A stretch of DNA of 64,000 nt from Rhodococcus triatomae BKS 15-14 (GTDB taxonomy: Bacteria; Actinomycetota; Actinomycetes; Mycobacteriales; Mycobacteriaceae): positions 33,947 through 97,946 of the forward strand of contig AODO01000005.1 of assembly GCA_000341795.1 (NCBI GenBank), given 5' to 3'. The position numbers and the translations under genes are program-made. This document shows, in pieces, positions 19,500 through 29,572 of this stretch (position 1 is the first letter of the stretch; each line of letters opens with the position of its first letter). The notes below the pieces were generated by a model, which saw only the letters and a program-made list of their open reading frames with translations, made no database searches and was not told the origin of the DNA.

Positions 19500-19958
19500 T
19501 CAGCGGATCCTGAAGATGACCGCCCGCTGGACCACGAAGTTGATGACGGTCGCGGTGCCCTGCGCGATGCAGAACGCCAGCGGCACCTTCCACCAGTGGT
19601 CGGGGAAGGTGTGGAACATGATCTGGTTCAGCCCGACCTGCACCGCGAACGTGATTCCGTACAGGATCACGACCGCGACGAACCGGGCACGGCTCGGCTC
19701 CGCGGCGAAGGTCCACCGACGATTGATGAGGTAGGCGGTGGTGGTGCCGGCGACGAAACTGATCGACTTCGCCACCGCCACCGGCAACCCCAGCTCCAGG
19801 CCGATGACGTAGAGGCCGAAGTCCACGATCGCGGCCAGCCCGCCGGTCACCGCGAACCGCAGGATCTGTGTCTTCAGGTCGACACCGGGGGCACCGGTTT
19901 CGTCCCTCAGGGGGAGGTCGACAGCCGTCGGCACATGAGGTTCGGGGTTCTCGGGCAC
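19500..19958 (-). CDS. GtrA family membrane protein, Rv3789-like
   Basis: 152 residues with four TM segments and the GtrA pattern: [18 protein letters not shown] in segment 1 and [13 protein letters not shown] after segment 2. The N-terminal cytosolic extension is about 28 residues. In M. tuberculosis the homologue Rv3789 lies beside dprE1 and has been proposed to flip decaprenyl-phosphoryl-arabinose or to act as an anchor for AftA. The same divergent arrangement with dprE1 is kept here, so the role is probably shared. GTG 19958 lies 6 bases after a TAACCT hexamer, implying leaderless transcription. Confidence 0.9.
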   Translation of the reverse strand: MPENPEPHVPTAVDLPLRDETGAPGVDLKTQILRFAVTGGLAAIVDFGLYVIGLELGLPVAVAKSISFVAGTTTAYLINRRWTFAAEPSRARFVAVVILYGITFAVQVGLNQIMFHTFPDHWWKVPLAFCIAQGTATVINFVVQRAVIFRIR

Positions 19959-19964
19959 CCGTCG

Positions 19965-19970
19965 AGGTTA
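19965..19970 (-). promoter_or_regulatory. -10 hexamer of gtrA (leaderless)
   Basis: TAACCT on the minus strand, 6 bases before the GTG start. The divergent dprE1 gene has the same hexamer. Confidence 0.5.
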
Positions 19971-20123
19971 GGTGACGCCCCCGCTCGCTGTCGCCGAGCG
20001 TGTCGTCGCCGGCCACTCCCCTGTCTGTGAGCGTGCGGTTTCCGCGACGGCACACGGTCACCGGCACGGGCAAGGTGCGCGGTCGGCACCGAGCGGGGGG
20101 ACGCAGCGCAGGTGACGCACGGG

Positions 20124-20129
20124 TAACCT
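20124..20129 (+). promoter_or_regulatory. -10 hexamer of dprE1 (leaderless)
   Basis: TAACCT, 8 bases before the dprE1 ATG. No ribosome site is visible between them. Confidence 0.5.
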
Positions 20130-20137
20130 CTGTGGCG

Positions 20138-21589
20138 ATGTCCACGACAGCCGACGAGGCCCCCGCTGTCCCCGCGACACCCCGGCCTCTGACCACCCAG
20201 ACCCGAACCCTCACCGGGTGGGGGCGCACCGCGCCCACCACCGCGGAGGTGCTCTCCACCTCCGACGTCGAGGTGATCGCCGCCGCGGTCGCCCAGGTCG
20301 CGGAGAAGAACGAGGGCAAGCCATCGCACCTGCGCCGCGGCGTCATCGCCCGCGGCCTCGGCCGTTCCTACGGCGACCCGGCCCAGAACGCGGGCGGCCT
20401 GGTCATCGACATGAATGCCCTGAACAAGATCCATCGGATCGACCGGGAGTCCGGCCTCGTCGAGGTCGACGCCGGGGTGAACCTGGACCAGCTGATGCGG
20501 GCGGCACTGCCCTTCGGTCTGTGGGTCCCGGTGCTCCCCGGCACCCGTCAGGTCACCATCGGTGGCGCGATCGGGTCCGACATCCACGGCAAGAACCATC
20601 ACAGCGCCGGCAGCTTCGGCAACCACGTGGTGTCGCTGGACCTGCTCACCGCCGACGGCAAGGTCCGCACACTGACGCCGAAGGGCGGCCGCCAGGACCC
20701 CAAGGGTGCGTTGTTCTGGGCGACGGTCGGCGGGATGGGCCTGACCGGCATCATCCTCAAGGCCACGATCAAGATGACGCCGACCGAGACGGCGTACTTC
20801 ATCGCGGACAGCGTGCGCACCGAGAGCCTCGACGAGACGATCGCACTGCACAGCGACGGCTCCGAGGACAACTACGACTACTCGTCCGCGTGGTTCGACG
20901 CGATCTCCGCGCCGCCGAAGCTCGGCCGAGCAGCCGTGTCCCGCGGCTCGCTCGCCACGCTGGACCAGCTCCCGGCGAAGCTGCAGAAGGATCCGCTGCG
21001 CTTCGACGCGAAGCCGCTGCTGACGTTCCCCGACATCTTCCCGAACGGCCTCGCGAACAAGTTCGACTTCACGATCGTCGGCGAGCTCTACTACCGGAAG
21101 ACGAAGAACGCCACCGGCCAGATCCAGAGCCTGACGGGGTTCTACCACCCGCTCGACCTGTTCGGGGAGTGGAACCGGGCATACGGCTCGAACGGTTTCC
21201 TGCAGTACCAGTTCGTGGTGCCGCCGGAGGCGGTCGACGAGTTCAAGAAGATCATCGTCGACATCCAGCGCTCCGGGCACTACTCGTTCCTCAACGTGTT
21301 CAAGCTGTTCGGCGAGGGCAACCAGGCACCGCTGAGCTTCCCGATGCGCGGCTGGAACATCTGCGTCGACTTCCCGATCAAGGCCGGCCTCAACGAGTTC
21401 GTCACCGAACTCGACAAGCGCGTCCTCGAATTCGGCGGTCGGCTGTACACGGCGAAGGACTCCCGGACCAACGCCGAGACCTTCCACGCGATGTACCCGC
21501 GTATCGGCGAGTGGCTCGCCACCCGCCGGAAGTACGACCCCACAGGCGTTTTCGCCTCCGACATGTCCCGACGACTGGAACTGAGCTGA
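20138..21589 (+). CDS. dprE1: Decaprenylphosphoryl-beta-D-ribose 2-oxidase
   Basis: 483 residues; mycobacterial DprE1 has 461, the extra length being an N-terminal extension. The FAD-binding PCMH domain is visible through [26 protein letters not shown] and [19 protein letters not shown]. The C-terminal substrate domain ends in the conserved [19 protein letters not shown]. With DprE2 it converts decaprenyl-phosphoryl-ribose to the arabinose form, the only arabinan donor. Cys409 in [10 protein letters not shown] corresponds to Cys387 of M. tuberculosis, the residue attacked by benzothiazinones, so the target site is conserved. The stop overlaps the dprE2 start by one base (TGATG). Confidence 0.97.
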   Translation: MSTTADEAPAVPATPRPLTTQTRTLTGWGRTAPTTAEVLSTSDVEVIAAAVAQVAEKNEGKPSHLRRGVIARGLGRSYGDPAQNAGGLVIDMNALNKIHRIDRESGLVEVDAGVNLDQLMRAALPFGLWVPVLPGTRQVTIGGAIGSDIHGKNHHSAGSFGNHVVSLDLLTADGKVRTLTPKGGRQDPKGALFWATVGGMGLTGIILKATIKMTPTETAYFIADSVRTESLDETIALHSDGSEDNYDYSSAWFDAISAPPKLGRAAVSRGSLATLDQLPAKLQKDPLRFDAKPLLTFPDIFPNGLANKFDFTIVGELYYRKTKNATGQIQSLTGFYHPLDLFGEWNRAYGSNGFLQYQFVVPPEAVDEFKKIIVDIQRSGHYSFLNVFKLFGEGNQAPLSFPMRGWNICVDFPIKAGLNEFVTELDKRVLEFGGRLYTAKDSRTNAETFHAMYPRIGEWLATRRKYDPTGVFASDMSRRLELS

Positions 21590-22350
21590 TGATCAACGCT
21601 GTGGGCAACCCCCAGACCCTGCTGCTGCTCGGCGGCACCTCCGAGATCGGCCTCGCCATCTGCGCCGAGTACCTGCGCAAGGCTCCGATGCGGGTGATCC
21701 TGGCCGCACTGCCGGGTGACCCGCTGCGCGAGGACGCCGTCGCCCAGATGAAGGCCGCCGGCGCCACCGACGTCGACCTGATCGACTTCGACGCGCTCGA
21801 CACCGAGTCGCACCCCAAGGTGATCGACGAGGCCTTCGCGAAGTCGGACGTCGACGTCGCGATCGTCGCGTTCGCCCTCGACGGCGATTCCGAGGAACTG
21901 TGGCAGAACCAGCGCAAGGCCGTCCTGGTCGCGAACGTCAACTACACCGCGTCCGTCTCCGTCGGCGTGCTGCTCGGCGAGAAGATGAAGGCGCAGGGCT
22001 TCGGACGGATCATCGCGATGTCGTCGGTGGCCGGTGAGCGCGTCAAGCGCGCCAACTTCGTCTACGGCTCCACCAAGGCCGGCCTCGACGGTTTCTACCT
22101 CGGCCTCGGCGAGGCACTCGCCCCGTTCGGTCCCAGGGTCACCGTCGTTCGCCCGGGCATGGTCCGCACCCAGTTCAGCGCGCACGTCAAGGAGGCGCCG
22201 CTGACGGTGAACAAGGACATCGTGGCGACCCTCGCCGTGGCTGCGTCCGACAAGGGCAAGGAGATCGTGTGGACGCCGGGTCCGTGGCGGTTCGTGATGA
22301 TCGTCCTGAGGCACGTCCCCCGGGCGATCTTCCGCAAGCTGCCGATCTAG
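21589..22350 (+). CDS. dprE2: Decaprenylphosphoryl-2-keto-beta-D-erythro-pentose reductase
   Basis: 253 residues, matching the 254 of the mycobacterial enzyme. Short-chain dehydrogenase fold: nucleotide-binding [13 protein letters not shown] at residues 11-23, catalytic Ser in [11 protein letters not shown], and the Y-x-x-x-K pair in [11 protein letters not shown]. It reduces the keto product of DprE1 to decaprenyl-phosphoryl-arabinose with NADH or NADPH. It is translationally coupled to dprE1. In M. tuberculosis aftA follows directly; here a 17-bp hairpin and a sulfur operon on the other strand intervene. Confidence 0.97.
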   Translation: MINAVGNPQTLLLLGGTSEIGLAICAEYLRKAPMRVILAALPGDPLREDAVAQMKAAGATDVDLIDFDALDTESHPKVIDEAFAKSDVDVAIVAFALDGDSEELWQNQRKAVLVANVNYTASVSVGVLLGEKMKAQGFGRIIAMSSVAGERVKRANFVYGSTKAGLDGFYLGLGEALAPFGPRVTVVRPGMVRTQFSAHVKEAPLTVNKDIVATLAVAASDKGKEIVWTPGPWRFVMIVLRHVPRAIFRKLPI

Positions 22351-22366
22351 CATCGCCACGGTCCAG

Positions 22367-22404
22367 GAACGGGAGTTCGCGGCACGCGCCGCGAACTCCC
22401 GTTC
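22367..22404. terminator. Perfect 17-bp hairpin between convergent operons
   Basis: A 17-base arm starting GAACGGGAGTTCGCGG (22367-22383) pairs perfectly with 22388-22404 around the loop ACGC. It ends both dprE1-dprE2 and the minus-strand sulfur operon. Confidence 0.8.
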
Positions 22405-22411
22405 TGCTGTG

Positions 22412-23296
22412 TCAGCCGGCGGGACGCTCTGCGATGAATTCCTCCGCGAATCGACGGACCGCGTCGAGCCGCGCCGTCCGGCTCGTGAAATCCGTTCCGT
22501 AGAGATACCAGGGTGAGACGCGGAACTCGGTGACCCCGATGTCGGCCAGCACCCGGAATTCGTCGAGATCCCGGACCCCGGTCGGCGAGGCGTTGATCTC
22601 GAAAGGTTCCCTCGCGCGGCCGTATTCGCTGCGCAACTCGCGCAGACGTCCGATCGTGTCCGCCAGTTCACCGGCGCCCACGTTGACGGAGATCCAGCCG
22701 TCCGCGAGGCGGGCGGCGCGGCGCAGCCCGGCCTCGCTGTGCCCGCCGACGTGGATCGGCACCGGCAGGTCCGGCGCGGGGCTGATCATCAGCCGGTCGA
22801 AATCGTGGTGTTTCCCGTGGAACTCGACCCACTGCGGACCGCCGCCGCCGCACACGGACCTGATGATCTCGATGGCCTCGTCCGTGCGCGCGCCACGGGT
22901 CCGCATCTGCGTGCCGGTGAACCGGAACTCCTCCGGAATCCAGGACAGGCCGACGCCGACCGCGATCCGGTTGCCCGACATCACCGCCATCGTCGCGATC
23001 TGCTTCGCCGTCAGCAGCGGATCACGCAGGGGCAGCTTCAGCACGTTCGTGTAGAACCGCAGCCGCTCCGTGACCGCCGCCATCGCCGCCATCGCGACGA
23101 ACGGATCGGGCATCGGGGTCTCGGGTGCCCACATGCGTTTCCCGTCGGGCGAATACGGGTAGTCGGCCGACACCGTTTCCGGGTAGAACACCGAGTCGGG
23201 CATGGCGATCGAGTCGAAGCCGACCTCCTCCGCGACCTGGGCCAGCTCGCACAGATCCCTGGCGTCGATCATTGCCGCCGCCAGCGACCATTTCAC
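22412..23296 (-). CDS. LLM-class F420-dependent oxidoreductase
   Basis: 294 residues. A luciferase-like TIM barrel is indicated by the N-terminal MKWSLAA strand, AEEVGFDSIAMPDS and SGNRIAVGVGLSWIPEEF, the last being the family's cofactor-binding loop. IPIHVGGHSEAGLRRAARLADGW gives the typical second half. Such enzymes transfer hydride with F420 or use FMN as monooxygenases. It is the last gene of the eight-gene operon; its GTG overlaps the DUF1214 stop by four bases. The substrate is unknown; oxidation or reduction of the sulfated product or its precursor is inferred from context only. Confidence 0.88.
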   Translation of the reverse strand: MKWSLAAAMIDARDLCELAQVAEEVGFDSIAMPDSVFYPETVSADYPYSPDGKRMWAPETPMPDPFVAMAAMAAVTERLRFYTNVLKLPLRDPLLTAKQIATMAVMSGNRIAVGVGLSWIPEEFRFTGTQMRTRGARTDEAIEIIRSVCGGGGPQWVEFHGKHHDFDRLMISPAPDLPVPIHVGGHSEAGLRRAARLADGWISVNVGAGELADTIGRLRELRSEYGRAREPFEINASPTGVRDLDEFRVLADIGVTEFRVSPWYLYGTDFTSRTARLDAVRRFAEEFIAERPAG

Positions 23297-24354
23297 AGCG
23301 TGATCACCTTCGACGTCGGGATCGGATGCGAGTCCGCCTTGATCCAGCGCATCGCCCAGGTGCCCTCGGCGTGGCCGTCGGTGTTGATCCAGTTGCCGTA
23401 GCCGGGGTCCTTCGCCGACACCACGATGGTCAGCGTGCCGTCGTCGTTCAGCTTCGCGGTGTGGTTGTTGATGTAGATGTTCGTCCGGTGGTAGTCGAGG
23501 GACTCGACCCAGAAGTTCTGCAGCACGAAGTTGTAGTACTCACAGTTGGGGACCTCGGTCTCGATGACCCACGCCTCGTCCTCGGCGAGCTTCCAGTACC
23601 CGTGGAAGTAGAAGATCGTCGGATCGCCGCCGGCCTTCTGGAACTGCTCCTGCCCGCGGTCGAAAATCTCGTTGGGCTGCGGCATGAAATCGCGCGACCA
23701 CTCAAGGAACGTGGCGGCCGAGCCCTTCAGCATGCCGATCGCCCGGTCCAGTCGCCGGCCCAGCTCGTCCTCGGTGAGCGGAACGAATTCGCCGTCGGGG
23801 TCGAGGCATTCGATGGACAGCTCGCCGGGCACCTCGGCGCGCCGGTTCGCGTAGGTCTGCCGCACGGAGATGAGGTTGCTGTCCGGCGCGAGCGGCAGCC
23901 ACGCCCCCTCGGCGGGCTCGTCCACGCTCGCGATGAACTCGAAGCGTCCGTTCTCGTCGACCTCGAGGTCGTGGATGTGCAGGTCACCGGTCTGCAGCAT
24001 GGTGCCGTCGATGTGGTAGCGGTTGACCCGCGAGCCGAAGGTGATCAGCGGGATCGTGCCCCGGGTTCCGGTGATCCGGTAGATGTACTTGCCGGAGATG
24101 TTGGCGCGCATGTAGATGTTGTCGGGGTTGTCGGCGCCGATCTTCGTCATCATGTTCGGGTTCGGCGCCGACGTGAACTGTGGCCAGCGCGGGTCGGTGT
24201 ACTCGACGCAGTTGATCGTCGCGTAGCGCAGCAGGCGTGACAGGTAGCGCACGCCCTCGGCCTGTGTGAGCTCGTCCTGCGGGACGATGGGGTCCGACAG
24301 GATGTTTCCGACGTCGAGCAGGTCGGTGCAGAACTTTTCCCAGGTGGCGTTCAT
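23293..24354 (-). CDS. DUF1214 domain protein
   Basis: 353 residues from ATG 24354. The C-terminal half carries the DUF1214 pattern, with FYFHGYWKLAEDEAWVIE and the long aromatic block NFVLQNFWVESLDY. The ending GNWINTDGHAEGTWAMRW is characteristic. The N-terminal half contains SGKYIYRITGTRGTIPLI. No signal peptide or TM segment is seen. The family has no assigned reaction. It lies 25 bases downstream of the sulfotransferase gene, in the same operon. Confidence 0.85.
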   Translation of the reverse strand: MNATWEKFCTDLLDVGNILSDPIVPQDELTQAEGVRYLSRLLRYATINCVEYTDPRWPQFTSAPNPNMMTKIGADNPDNIYMRANISGKYIYRITGTRGTIPLITFGSRVNRYHIDGTMLQTGDLHIHDLEVDENGRFEFIASVDEPAEGAWLPLAPDSNLISVRQTYANRRAEVPGELSIECLDPDGEFVPLTEDELGRRLDRAIGMLKGSAATFLEWSRDFMPQPNEIFDRGQEQFQKAGGDPTIFYFHGYWKLAEDEAWVIETEVPNCEYYNFVLQNFWVESLDYHRTNIYINNHTAKLNDDGTLTIVVSAKDPGYGNWINTDGHAEGTWAMRWIKADSHPIPTSKVITL

Positions 24355-24379
24355 GGTGGATTCCTGTCCAGGTGAGGGG

Positions 24380-25522
24380 TCAGACGGTGGCGAACTTGGC
24401 ATCGACCTCGGCCGCGGTGATTCCGAAGTCGTCGAGCGAGTAGGTGTGCGAGGGACGACGATGGTCGGCGAGACTGGCCTCGTGGGCGATGGCGATCGCG
24501 CGGCGCGCCTCGTCGGAGAACGGCAGGGAGAACTGGGAGTAGACCTTCTCGGCCGTCCCGATCGGATCGGCCACGAAGTCCCGGTAGTCGATGTCGATGA
24601 ACTGCTCGGGGTTGTGGCGGGCCCGCGCCTGCTGGAAGTTCGCGTTCCCACGCGCCCACAGATCCAGCTGGGTCTGCCCGATTGCTCTGCGGTCGAATGC
24701 GTTCGACATGCCGTGCCCACCCTGCTCCGCGAGGCTGAACGTCGATGCCATCGAGGTGTGCGGATCACGGAAGGTCCGGACGAACAGCGCATCCGGGAAG
24801 ACCTTCAGGATGTCGTCGATCGCGAAGACGTGGCTCGGGCTCTTGAGAACCCAACGGCGATCACGATCGTTCATGCCGATCAGCTGCAGGTTCTTCTTGT
24901 ACCGGGCATAGGTGTCGGTCCAGTCCTGCTTCGCCAGCCATTCCGTGTACGACGGCACGTACGCCACGGTGTCGAACGCGGTCGAGAGCATCGTCTGCTG
25001 GAGCAGTCGCCAACACTCCTCGACCTCCTCGGCGCCCATGAAGTGCACCTTCATCAGGTCCGCCTCGTTCGCCTGACGCGCCCGGTAGAAGGCGTCGCAG
25101 CGGACGAAATCTGGGTTCTCCGACCACGTGTCGCGGGCGGGACGGGGTTGCGGCGCCTCGGCCAGCCACATCTCGACACCCTGGTTGGCGGGGTCGGCGC
25201 TGAGGAGGCGGTGCAGCGCGGTGGTGCCCGTACGGGTCAGCCCGCACATGAAGATCGGCCGCTCGATGGCAACATCGACATGCTCGGGGTGACGCGCGAA
25301 TTCCGCCTCGCTGATCAGCCGGCCTCTGAGCGCGGACACGATCATCTTCCGAGCGATCACTCGCCCGTGCGGGGTGAGGTCGGCCTCGTTCGCGAACGAG
25401 TGCAGCAGAACCTGCAATCCCTCGAGATGGTCGTCGCCACCGAAATCGTCCAGGCCGGTCTCGTCACAGGCCTGCGCGTGTAGGTCCTCGATGGAACCGA
25501 TGCCGTCGTGGTGCAGAGTCAT
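24380..25522 (-). CDS. PAPS-dependent sulfotransferase (Sulfotransfer_3 type)
   Basis: 380 residues from ATG 25522, which has GAGG nine bases upstream; ATG 25531 would add three residues. The 5'-phosphosulfate loop is seen as IFMCGLTRTGTTALHRLL (about residues 90-107). The 3'-phosphate binding segment is LFVRTFRDPHTSMAST, and RRWVLKSPSHVFAIDDIL lies between them. Family enzymes move the sulfuryl group of PAPS to a hydroxyl of a lipid, sterol or small molecule. The upstream operon genes make PAPS and remove PAP, so donor supply is provided in cis. No signal peptide, so action is cytosolic. Acceptor unknown. Confidence 0.88.
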   Translation of the reverse strand: MTLHHDGIGSIEDLHAQACDETGLDDFGGDDHLEGLQVLLHSFANEADLTPHGRVIARKMIVSALRGRLISEAEFARHPEHVDVAIERPIFMCGLTRTGTTALHRLLSADPANQGVEMWLAEAPQPRPARDTWSENPDFVRCDAFYRARQANEADLMKVHFMGAEEVEECWRLLQQTMLSTAFDTVAYVPSYTEWLAKQDWTDTYARYKKNLQLIGMNDRDRRWVLKSPSHVFAIDDILKVFPDALFVRTFRDPHTSMASTFSLAEQGGHGMSNAFDRRAIGQTQLDLWARGNANFQQARARHNPEQFIDIDYRDFVADPIGTAEKVYSQFSLPFSDEARRAIAIAHEASLADHRRPSHTYSLDDFGITAAEVDAKFATV

Positions 25523-25547
25523 TTCCCACATCCTCGTGAAAGATGGA

Positions 25548-26354
25548 TCAGTGATGGGCGTGGCCGCAGTTGACGTCCAGGCACTGCCCGGTGATCGCGC
25601 GGGCCAGGTCGGAGGCCAGGAAGATCACCGCGTTCGCGATGTCGTCGGGTTCCGGAAGCCGGCGCAGGTCGGTCCCCGCGGCGATCTCGGCGTAGACCTC
25701 GGCCGCGTCGATGCCGCGCCCCTCGGCCTGCTTCTGAACCATGGCCTTGACCCGGTGCGCCCAGATGTAGCCGGGAGCAACGGAGTTCACCCGCACCCCC
25801 AGCGGGCCCAGCTCCACCGACAGGCTGCGGGCGAGGGCGAGCAGCCCGGCCTTCTGCACCCGGTAGGCACCGAAGTTCGGCAGCTGGTTCCGCAGCACCA
25901 TCGAGTTGATCACGACGATCGACCCCTCGGACTTCTCCAGGGCTGGAGCGAGTGTGCGGGTCAGATCGAGTGAGGCGAGCAGGTTGACGTCCAGGCCCTG
26001 CCGGACCGACTCGATCGTGGCGTCGAGCAGGCGCTCGTGTGGCGGCTGCACGAATGCGTTGTGCACCACCGTGTCGACCCGTCCGAACTCGGCGAGTGCC
26101 GCATCGGCGAGATTCGTGATCGACGCGTCGTCGGTGAGGTCCGTCGGCACGCACAGCGCGGTTCCGCCGAACTCCCCGATCGCGTCGGCGACCTCCGTCA
26201 GCCGCGACTCGGTGCGGGCGGCCAGGACGACCCTGGCACCGGCGAGGGCGCTGCGCACCGCAACCGACCGGCCGAGTCCCTCACCGACACCGGCGACGAC
26301 CACGACCTTGCCGTCCAGCATGGCGGGCATCACCGGCCTCGACCCCGACGTCAT
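25548..26354 (-). CDS. Short-chain dehydrogenase/reductase
   Basis: 268 residues from ATG 26354, overlapping the NTF2-like gene by four bases (ATGA). Classical SDR: the Rossmann motif is slightly unusual (VVAGVGEGLGRSVA, residues about 19-32). NAFVQP replaces the usual NNAG, the catalytic Ser is in VINSMVLRNQ, and YRVQK supplies Tyr and Lys. The tail ends with the SDR pattern LASDLARAITGQCLDVNCGH. It probably oxidises or reduces a hydroxyl or keto group on the molecule handled by this operon. Confidence 0.88.
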   Translation of the reverse strand: MTSGSRPVMPAMLDGKVVVVAGVGEGLGRSVAVRSALAGARVVLAARTESRLTEVADAIGEFGGTALCVPTDLTDDASITNLADAALAEFGRVDTVVHNAFVQPPHERLLDATIESVRQGLDVNLLASLDLTRTLAPALEKSEGSIVVINSMVLRNQLPNFGAYRVQKAGLLALARSLSVELGPLGVRVNSVAPGYIWAHRVKAMVQKQAEGRGIDAAEVYAEIAAGTDLRRLPEPDDIANAVIFLASDLARAITGQCLDVNCGHAHH

Positions 26355-26710
26355 ACCCGCGCCTCGGGGTCGAGAACAACGCTGAGCGAGCGGATCTTGC
26401 CGTTGTCGTCGAACTCGAACAGATCGCCGGCAAGGAAGTCGGGCATGCCCTCTCGCTGCACGCGCAACTGCGTGGCGGCGTATCGGCCGGAGACGACGAT
26501 CGGCGAGTACCGGCTCACCGTGAACGCCACCGTCGCGTTCTCGGTGTCGAACGCTCGGATCTCGTCGATGCCGCGGTAGGTCCGCACCCCCAGCGGCTCG
26601 TGCTGGACGGCGTCGTCTGCGAACAGCGACACGAGTTGTTCGACGTCGTGGTCGCCGAGATGCTTGACGTACGAATCGATCACCGAACAGATGTCGTCTC
26701 GGGTGGGCAC
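26351..26710 (-). CDS. SnoaL/NTF2-like small protein
   Basis: 119 residues from GTG 26710, with GAGGAG nine bases upstream. The alpha-plus-beta cone fold is indicated by the helix ICSVIDSYVKHLGDHDVEQL and then LFADDAVQHEPLG, with RYRGI-type RTYRGIDEI and C-terminal strands DLFEFDDNGKIRSL. Members act as isomerases, dehydratases or cyclases on polyketide or steroid-like substrates. It is placed between cysNC (40 bases upstream) and the SDR (overlapping). Its reaction is unknown. Confidence 0.8.
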   Translation of the reverse strand: MPTRDDICSVIDSYVKHLGDHDVEQLVSLFADDAVQHEPLGVRTYRGIDEIRAFDTENATVAFTVSRYSPIVVSGRYAATQLRVQREGMPDFLAGDLFEFDDNGKIRSLSVVLDPEARV

Positions 26711-26750
26711 TGCACACGCTCCTCTTGTGTGGGTGGGGTGAAGGGAGGGA

Positions 26751-28652
26751 TCAGGAGATGACTCCCCGACTGCGGAGGTTCTCGACAACGAGGCCGGCGG
26801 CGTCCGCGGGACTCGTCACGGTCGTGTCGACTCGCAGTTCGGGGTGCTCCGGCGGCTCGTACGGGGAGTCCACACCGGTGAAGTTCGTCAGGTCGCCCCG
26901 CCGCGCCTTCTTGTAGAGCCCCTTCGGATCCCGCGACTCGGCGACGTCGATCGGGGTGTCGACGAACACCTCGCAGAAGCGGTCCTCGCCGATCAGCTCG
27001 CGGGCCGCGTCGCGCTCGGCCCGGAACGGCGAGATGAACGATGCCAGCACGATCAGGCCGGCATCGGCCATCAGCCGGGCGACCTCGGTGACCCGCCGGA
27101 TGTTCTCCACCCGGTCGGCCTCGGTGAAGCCGAGGTCGCGGTTCAGCCCGTGCCGTACGTTGTCGCCGTCGAGCAGGTAGGTGTGGGCGCCGAGCCCGTG
27201 GAGACGCCGCTCGAGCTCGTTCGCGATGGTCGACTTGCCCGACCCGGACAGTCCGGTGAACCAGACGATCTGCGGCCGATGGCCCTTCAGCACCGAACGT
27301 GCCTCGTCGTCCACGTCGACGGACTGCCAGTGGATGTTGTCCGATCGGCGCAGCGAGTGCGCGATCATGCCCGCACCGACGGTGGTGTTGGTCAGCCGGT
27401 CGACGAGAACGAACCCACCGGTGTCGCGGTTGTCCACGTAGGGGTCGAACGGCACCGGCCTGTCGAAGCTGATGTTGCAGACGCCGATCTCGTTGAGCGC
27501 CAACGTGTTGGTGGCGGTCTGCTCGAGCGTGTTGACGTTGACCTTGTACTTCGGCTTGGTGATGCGCGCCTGAACCGTCATCGTGCCGATCTGGCAGACG
27601 TACGGACGTTCCGGCAGCATCTCGTGCTCGCCCATCCACACCAGGTGCGCCTCGAACTGATCGGCCACGCCCGGGAGAGCGTCGGCGCCCGCGAGGACGT
27701 CGCCCCGGCTGACGTCGATCTCGTCGGCGAGGGTGACGGTGACCGACCGTCCGGCCACGGCCTCGCCGAGATCGCCGTCCATCGTCACGATCCGCTCGAC
27801 GGTCGATTCACGACCGCTGGGCAGCGCGCGCACGCGGTCGCCGGGACGCACGACGCCGCTCGCGATCCGACCCGCGAAGCCACGGAAGTCGAGGTCGGGC
27901 CGGTTCACCCACTGCACCGGCATCCGGAACGGCGCGGTCTGCACCGCATCCTCGATCTCCACGGTCTCGAGGTGCTCGATCAGCGTGGGGCCGTGATACC
28001 AGGGGGTGTTCGGGCTGCGGTCGGTGAGGTTGTCACCCACGTACGCGGACATGGGAATCGGAACCACCCGGTCGAGTCCGATGTCCGCGGCGAACGCCGT
28101 GTACTCGGCGACGATGGTCTCGAAGACCTCCTGCGAGTAGTCGACGAGGTCGAGCTTGTTGACGGCGAGGACCACGTGCCGGATACCCAGCAGCGAGACG
28201 AGGTAGGAGTGCCGACGGGTCTGTGTCAGCACCCCTTTGCGGGCGTCGACGAGGATGACGGCGAGGTCGGCGGTCGAGGCACCGGTGACCATGTTGCGGG
28301 TGTACTGCTCGTGCCCCGGGGTGTCGGCGACGACGAACTTGCGCCGTTCGGTGGTGAAGTACCGGTAGGCGACGTCGATGGTGATGCCCTGTTCCCGCTC
28401 GGCGGCGAGACCGTCGACGAGCAGCGCGAAGTCGAGACCCTCGCCCTGCGTGCCGACCTTCTTCGAATCGCTCTCGAGGGCGCTCAGCTGGTCCTCGAAC
28501 ACCAGCTTCGATTCGTAGAGCAGCCGGCCGATCAGCGTGGACTTGCCGTCGTCGACGCTGCCGCACGTGATGAAGCGCAGCATGGACTTGGTCGCGTGGC
28601 GTTCGAGGTACTGCTCGATGTCGTCGGCGATCAGATCGGATGCGTGGGCCAT
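26751..28652 (-). CDS. cysNC: Bifunctional sulfate adenylyltransferase GTPase subunit / APS kinase
   Basis: 633 residues, a CysN-CysC fusion as in M. tuberculosis. The GTPase half has G1 GSVDDGKST (about residues 31-39), the [14 protein letters not shown]3 region and NKLDLVDY (G4), followed by two beta-barrel domains. The APS kinase half has its P-loop GLSGSGKST at residues 467-475, then [15 protein letters not shown] and [15 protein letters not shown]. Together with CysD it makes APS and then PAPS, the sulfuryl donor. Its start overlaps the cysD stop by one base. No APS/PAPS reductase or sulfite reductase gene is in the operon. Confidence 0.95.
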   Translation of the reverse strand: MAHASDLIADDIEQYLERHATKSMLRFITCGSVDDGKSTLIGRLLYESKLVFEDQLSALESDSKKVGTQGEGLDFALLVDGLAAEREQGITIDVAYRYFTTERRKFVVADTPGHEQYTRNMVTGASTADLAVILVDARKGVLTQTRRHSYLVSLLGIRHVVLAVNKLDLVDYSQEVFETIVAEYTAFAADIGLDRVVPIPMSAYVGDNLTDRSPNTPWYHGPTLIEHLETVEIEDAVQTAPFRMPVQWVNRPDLDFRGFAGRIASGVVRPGDRVRALPSGRESTVERIVTMDGDLGEAVAGRSVTVTLADEIDVSRGDVLAGADALPGVADQFEAHLVWMGEHEMLPERPYVCQIGTMTVQARITKPKYKVNVNTLEQTATNTLALNEIGVCNISFDRPVPFDPYVDNRDTGGFVLVDRLTNTTVGAGMIAHSLRRSDNIHWQSVDVDDEARSVLKGHRPQIVWFTGLSGSGKSTIANELERRLHGLGAHTYLLDGDNVRHGLNRDLGFTEADRVENIRRVTEVARLMADAGLIVLASFISPFRAERDAARELIGEDRFCEVFVDTPIDVAESRDPKGLYKKARRGDLTNFTGVDSPYEPPEHPELRVDTTVTSPADAAGLVVENLRSRGVIS

Positions 28653-29572
28653 CAGAAGTACCCCTCCTGCTTCTTCTTCTCCATCGAGGCACTGCTGTCG
28701 TGGTCGATCACTCGTCCCTGACGCTCGGACGTGGTGGTGAGCAACATCTCCTGGATGACGTCCGTGAGGGTGGCGGCGGTGGACTCGACCGCGCCGGTGA
28801 GCGGGTAGCAGCCGAGCGTGCGGAAGCGCACGCTGCGCATCTCGGGAACCTCGCCGGGGCGCAACGGCATTCGGTCGTCGTCGACCATGATGAGCGTGCC
28901 GTCCCGTTCGACGACGGGACGCCTCGCGGCGAAGTAGAGCGGGACGATCGGAATGTCCTCCTGCCGGATGTACTCCCAGACGTCGAGTTCGGTCCAATTC
29001 GACAGCGGGAAGACGCGCAGCGTCTCGCCGGGCGAGCGCCGGACGTTGTACATGTGCCACAGTTCGGGCCGCTGACGTTTGGGATCCCAGCGGTGCTCCG
29101 CTGAGCGGACCGAGAAGACGCGTTCCTTGGCGCGGGACTTCTCCTCGTCGCGACGGGCACCGCCGAACGCCGTGTCGAACCTGTGCAGGTCGAGGGCCTG
29201 TTTGAGGCCCTCGGTCTTCCACATGTCGGTGTGGGTCGACGATCCGTGGGTGAACGGGTTGATGCCCTTCTCGACGCACTCGGGATTCCGGTGGACCAGG
29301 AGGTCGAAATCGCCTGCTGCCGCCGACTCGTCCCGGAGCTTGTACATCTCCCGGAACTTCCACGTGGTGTCGACGTGCAGCAGCGGGAAAGGTAGCCGGG
29401 ACGGGAAGAACGCCTTGCGGGCCAGGTGCAGCATCACCGCGCTGTCCTTGCCGACCGAGTACAGCATCACGGGGTTCTCGCTCCCCGCGACGGCCTCGCG
29501 CATGATGTGGATGCTCTCGGCCTCGAGTCTCTCGAGGTGGGTCAGGGTCCCGACCGTGGTGGGACTGCTCAT
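28652..29572 (-). CDS. cysD: Sulfate adenylyltransferase subunit 2
   Basis: 306 residues from ATG 29572, the family norm. The PP-loop ATP pyrophosphatase motif is [18 protein letters not shown] (about residues 38-55). [18 protein letters not shown] and [14 protein letters not shown] are conserved CysD blocks, and the protein ends EKKKQEGYF. It adenylates sulfate with energy from the CysN GTPase. It is coupled by overlap to both neighbours (ATGA with cysQ, TGATG with cysNC). Confidence 0.95.
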   Translation of the reverse strand: MSSPTTVGTLTHLERLEAESIHIMREAVAGSENPVMLYSVGKDSAVMLHLARKAFFPSRLPFPLLHVDTTWKFREMYKLRDESAAAGDFDLLVHRNPECVEKGINPFTHGSSTHTDMWKTEGLKQALDLHRFDTAFGGARRDEEKSRAKERVFSVRSAEHRWDPKRQRPELWHMYNVRRSPGETLRVFPLSNWTELDVWEYIRQEDIPIVPLYFAARRPVVERDGTLIMVDDDRMPLRPGEVPEMRSVRFRTLGCYPLTGAVESTAATLTDVIQEMLLTTTSERQGRVIDHDSSASMEKKKQEGYF

